Shown in pieces: positions 14,214-16,728 of a stretch of 16,728 nucleotides of DNA. Position 1 is the stretch's first letter. Each line of letters starts with the position of its first letter. Source of the DNA: an uncultured Gemmatimonadota bacterium (lineage in GTDB: Bacteria; Gemmatimonadota; Gemmatimonadetes; Gemmatimonadales; Gemmatimonadaceae); assembly GCA_946479895.1 (NCBI GenBank), contig CAMLHT010000052.1:1-16728 (forward strand), read 5' to 3'. Under the pieces are notes generated by a model. The model worked only from the letters and a program-made list of their open reading frames with translations. It was not told where the DNA came from and searched no databases. A program made the translations under genes and the position numbers.

Positions 14214-15728
14214 ATGCCGAATGAAGTCGTCATCGACGGCAATTCCCTCCGGATCGAGGACGTGATCGCGGTCGCCCGCCATTACGCTCCCGTCGCGGTC
14301 TCGAAAGCGGCGCAGGAGCGAACGGCGGCGTCGCGTCGGACCATCGACCGGCTCGTGGCCGAGGGCGCGGTCGTGTACGGGGTCACCACCGGCTTCGGCA
14401 AGCTCGCCGACGTCGCCATCCCGCCCGACAAGCTGGCGGACCTTCAGCGCAATCTCGTGCGGAGTCACGCCGCCGGCGTCGGCGACCCGCTCCCCGAGGC
14501 GGAGGTGCGCGCCATGATGCTGCTGCGCGCCAACGTGATCGCGAAGGGATACTCGGGAGCGCGCCCCGACCTGTGCAACCTCCTCGTCGCGATGCTCAAC
14601 GCGCGAGTGCATCCGCCGATCCCGGAGCAGGGCAGCGTCGGCGCCAGCGGCGATCTCGCGCCACTCGCGCACCTCGCCCTCTCGCTCATCGGTGAAGGCA
14701 CCCTGCATCATCGCGACGGAGTGGGCGCTGCCGCCGACGTCATGAGGAAGGCGGGCCTCCAGCCGGTGACTCTCCAGCCCAAGGAAGGCCTGGCGCTGAT
14801 CAACGGCACCCAGGCCCACACGGCCGTCGCCGCGCTCGCCCTGGTGGATGCGCACAAGCTGTGGCGCGTCGCCAACATGGCTGGGGCGATGTCGCTCGAG
14901 GCGCTCATGGGCACGCCGACGGCCTTCGATCCGCGCATCCATGATGCCCGCGGCCAGCTCGGCCAGGCCGCCACGGCCGCCGCGCTGCGCGAGTTGCTCG
15001 CCGACAGCGAGATCCGCGAGTCGCACCGCCACGGCGACCGGCGCGTGCAGGACGCCTACTGCCTGCGCTGCATGCCGCAGGTGCATGGGCCCGTCCTCGA
15101 CGCCATCGACTTCGCCGCCGGGGTGATCGGACGCGAGCTCAACGCGGCCACCGACAACCCGCTCGTCTTCGAGAACGAGATGCTGAGCGGCGGCAACTTC
15201 CACGGCCAGTCGGTCTCGATGGCGATGGACTTCCTCGCCATCGCCCTGACGAACCTGGCCGTCATCTCCGAGCGTCGCATCGACCGGGTGACGAACCCGG
15301 AGATCAACGAGGGGCTTCCCGCATTCCTCACGCGCGAGCCCGGGGTCAATTCGGGCATGATGATGGCGCAGGTCACGGCCGCGGCGCTGACGAGCGAATG
15401 CAAGATCCTCTCGCACCCGGCGAGCGTCGACTCGATTCCGACCGGGGCGAGCAAGGAGGACGTCGTCCCGATGGCCATGGCCGCGGCGTACAAGCTTCGG
15501 CGGGTCGTCCGGAACGTGCGGCGCGTGCTCGCCATCGAGCTGATGTGCGCCGCGCAGGGCATCGACCTCCGGGCGCCGCTCAGGCCGGGGCGTGGCGTTG
15601 CCCGCGCGCACGAGATCGTGCGCGGCCGCGTGCCGACCCTGGCCGAGGATCGCGTGCTGTCCGGCGACATCGAGGCGCTGGCGCGCGCGATCGACGAGAA
15701 CGAGTTCACGCCGGAGAGCATGAAGTGA
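14214..15728 (+). CDS. hutH: Histidine ammonia-lyase
   Basis: The 504-residue cytosolic enzyme deaminates L-histidine to trans-urocanate, the first step of histidine degradation. [11 protein letters not shown] at 140-150 contains A144-S145-G146, the tripeptide that cyclises into the MIO electrophile (A142-S143-G144 in Pseudomonas putida). Y55 in Y-G-V-T-T-G-F-G matches the catalytic tyrosine (Y53 in P. putida). N-G-T-Q-A and, further on, R-x-x-x-D-x-Y-x-L-R-C-x-P-Q-V-H-G are also family marks, and the last favours histidine over aromatic-acid lyases. Length is typical. ATG 14214 has no Shine-Dalgarno sequence; it follows the long inverted repeat by 18 bases and an AT-richer ctactacatt. The end overlaps the urocanase start, so the two are probably one operon. 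Confidence 0.97.
   Translation: MPNEVVIDGNSLRIEDVIAVARHYAPVAVSKAAQERTAASRRTIDRLVAEGAVVYGVTTGFGKLADVAIPPDKLADLQRNLVRSHAAGVGDPLPEAEVRAMMLLRANVIAKGYSGARPDLCNLLVAMLNARVHPPIPEQGSVGASGDLAPLAHLALSLIGEGTLHHRDGVGAAADVMRKAGLQPVTLQPKEGLALINGTQAHTAVAALALVDAHKLWRVANMAGAMSLEALMGTPTAFDPRIHDARGQLGQAATAAALRELLADSEIRESHRHGDRRVQDAYCLRCMPQVHGPVLDAIDFAAGVIGRELNAATDNPLVFENEMLSGGNFHGQSVSMAMDFLAIALTNLAVISERRIDRVTNPEINEGLPAFLTREPGVNSGMMMAQVTAAALTSECKILSHPASVDSIPTGASKEDVVPMAMAAAYKLRRVVRNVRRVLAIELMCAAQGIDLRAPLRPGRGVARAHEIVRGRVPTLAEDRVLSGDIEALARAIDENEFTPESMK
15713..15718 (+). promoter_or_regulatory. Ribosome binding site favouring the GTG start of hutU
   Basis: GGAGAG inside the last codons of hutH lies six bases before GTG 15725. 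It favours this coupled GTG over the in-frame ATG at 15737, which would shorten the protein by four residues. Confidence 0.45.
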
Positions 15729-16728
15729 GTGCCACCATGACCCCGCCCAGCGGCCCCGCCGGAACGCGCGTCGTGCGCGCGCCGCGCGGATCCCGCATCA
15801 CCTGCAAGGGCTGGCAGCAGGAAGCCGCCATGCGGATGTTGATGAACAACCTCGACCCCGAAGTCGCCGAGCGTCCGGGCGACCTCGTGGTGTACGGCGG
15901 CACGGGCAAGGCCGCGCGGAGCTGGCCGGCGTTCGACGCCATCGTGGCGTCGCTCCGGTCGCTGGCCGACGACGAGACCCTGCTCGTGCAGAGCGGGAAG
16001 CCGGTGGGGATCTTCCGCACGCATCGCGGGGCACCGCGCGTCCTCATCGCCAACAGCAACCTCGTCGGACGCTGGGCGACGTGGGATCACTTCCGCGAGC
16101 TCGAACGCGCCGGCCTGATGATGTACGGCCAGATGACGGCCGGGTCGTGGATCTACATCGGCTCGCAGGGAATCCTCCAGGGCACCTACGAGACCTTCGG
16201 TGCCGTGGCCAGGCGGCATTTCGGCGGCTCCCTCGCCGGCAGGTTCGTACTCACGGCCGGTCTCGGCGGCATGGGCGGCGCCCAGCCGCTTGCGGCCACC
16301 ATGAACGGCGCGGCCATCCTCGGCGTGGAGGTGGACGAGACACGCGTGGACAAGCGGCTCGCGACCGGGTACTGCGATCGCAAGACAGCGAGCCTCGACG
16401 AGGCGCTGCGGTGGATCGACGAGGCGAAGCAGGCCCGCGCGCCCCTCTCCGTGGGCCTGGTCGGCAATGCCGCCGACGTGCTCCCGGAGCTGGTTCGCCG
16501 CGGGATCACCCCCGACGTGCTCACCGACCAGACGAGCGCGCACGATACGCTGAACGGCTACATCCCGCGCGGCATGTCGCTCGCCGAGGCGGCCGACCTG
16601 CGGCAGCGGGACGAGAAGGAGTACGTGCGGCATTCGGTCGCCTCGATCGTCGACCACGTCACGGCGATGCTCGCCATGCAGCAGCGCGGCGCGGTGGCCT
16701 TCGACTACGGCAACAACATCCGCACCGT
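15725..16728 (+). CDS. hutU: Urocanate hydratase, N-terminal part (cut by the window edge)
   Basis: The frame is open for 334 codons to the last base, roughly 60 percent of a usual urocanase of about 550 residues. The enzyme hydrates urocanate to imidazolone propionate, using tightly bound NAD+ as an electrophile. Visible family marks are [25 protein letters not shown] near 100, [28 protein letters not shown] and the Rossmann segment [18 protein letters not shown] and F-D-Y-G-N-N-I-R follow near the end of the visible part. The catalytic G-C-D-T-C-like region lies outside the window. The start overlaps the hutH stop (GTGA), consistent with co-translation. Confidence 0.96.
   Translation, partial: MSATMTPPSGPAGTRVVRAPRGSRITCKGWQQEAAMRMLMNNLDPEVAERPGDLVVYGGTGKAARSWPAFDAIVASLRSLADDETLLVQSGKPVGIFRTHRGAPRVLIANSNLVGRWATWDHFRELERAGLMMYGQMTAGSWIYIGSQGILQGTYETFGAVARRHFGGSLAGRFVLTAGLGGMGGAQPLAATMNGAAILGVEVDETRVDKRLATGYCDRKTASLDEALRWIDEAKQARAPLSVGLVGNAADVLPELVRRGITPDVLTDQTSAHDTLNGYIPRGMSLAEAADLRQRDEKEYVRHSVASIVDHVTAMLAMQQRGAVAFDYGNNIRT

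Overview
The window is high-GC, almost fully coding DNA with every recognised gene on the + strand. It suggests a diderm, LPS-bearing bacterium, because it carries LptD, a full Tol-Pal set, lipoproteins with lipoboxes and a TonB/TolA-type protein. The recurring D-S-[I/L] helical repeats in periplasmic proteins and the hemX-sirC-hemA / tol-pal / tatC-lptD layout fit Gemmatimonadota or a close relative. That placement is an inference from style, not a proof.

Layout, left to right. (1) 1-46 is the last 14 codons of a protein ending in an SSB-type acidic tip. It is followed by a hairpin built from a G-rich hexamer repeat. (2) 240-1430 encodes an exported LysM protein. (3) 1497-4197 is a tight tetrapyrrole unit of three genes: a HemX/CcsA-like membrane protein, the NAD-dependent precorrin-2 dehydrogenase (siroheme branch) and glutamyl-tRNA reductase HemA (first committed step of the C5 pathway). 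(4) 4268-8975 is a Tol-Pal operon in the order tolQ-tolR-tolA-tolB-pal-cpoB, with 1-nt gaps or 4-nt stop/start overlaps at most junctions. (5) 9005-12789 holds tatC, translationally coupled to lptD. (6) 12936-14042 encodes a predicted lipoprotein with two fibronectin-III-like domains and no recognised function. (7) 14043-14213 is a long inverted repeat made of 7-bp GGAGGAC/GGAGGGC units. (8) 14214 to the window edge is the start of a histidine-utilisation operon, hutH-hutU, with hutU cut by the edge.

Much of the window builds or services the envelope: peptidoglycan binding (LysM, Pal), outer-membrane constriction and stability (Tol-Pal), folded-protein export (TatC), LPS insertion (LptD) and a surface or periplasmic lipoprotein. 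The tetrapyrrole and histidine genes are metabolic neighbours. No mobile element, CRISPR array, tRNA, rRNA or defence system was seen, and no gap between genes exceeds 300 bases. I did not find a new multi-gene system. The most unusual signals are the two microsatellite-built inverted repeats, the shared D-S-[I/L] repeats, and the lack of Shine-Dalgarno sequences before several unit-leading genes.
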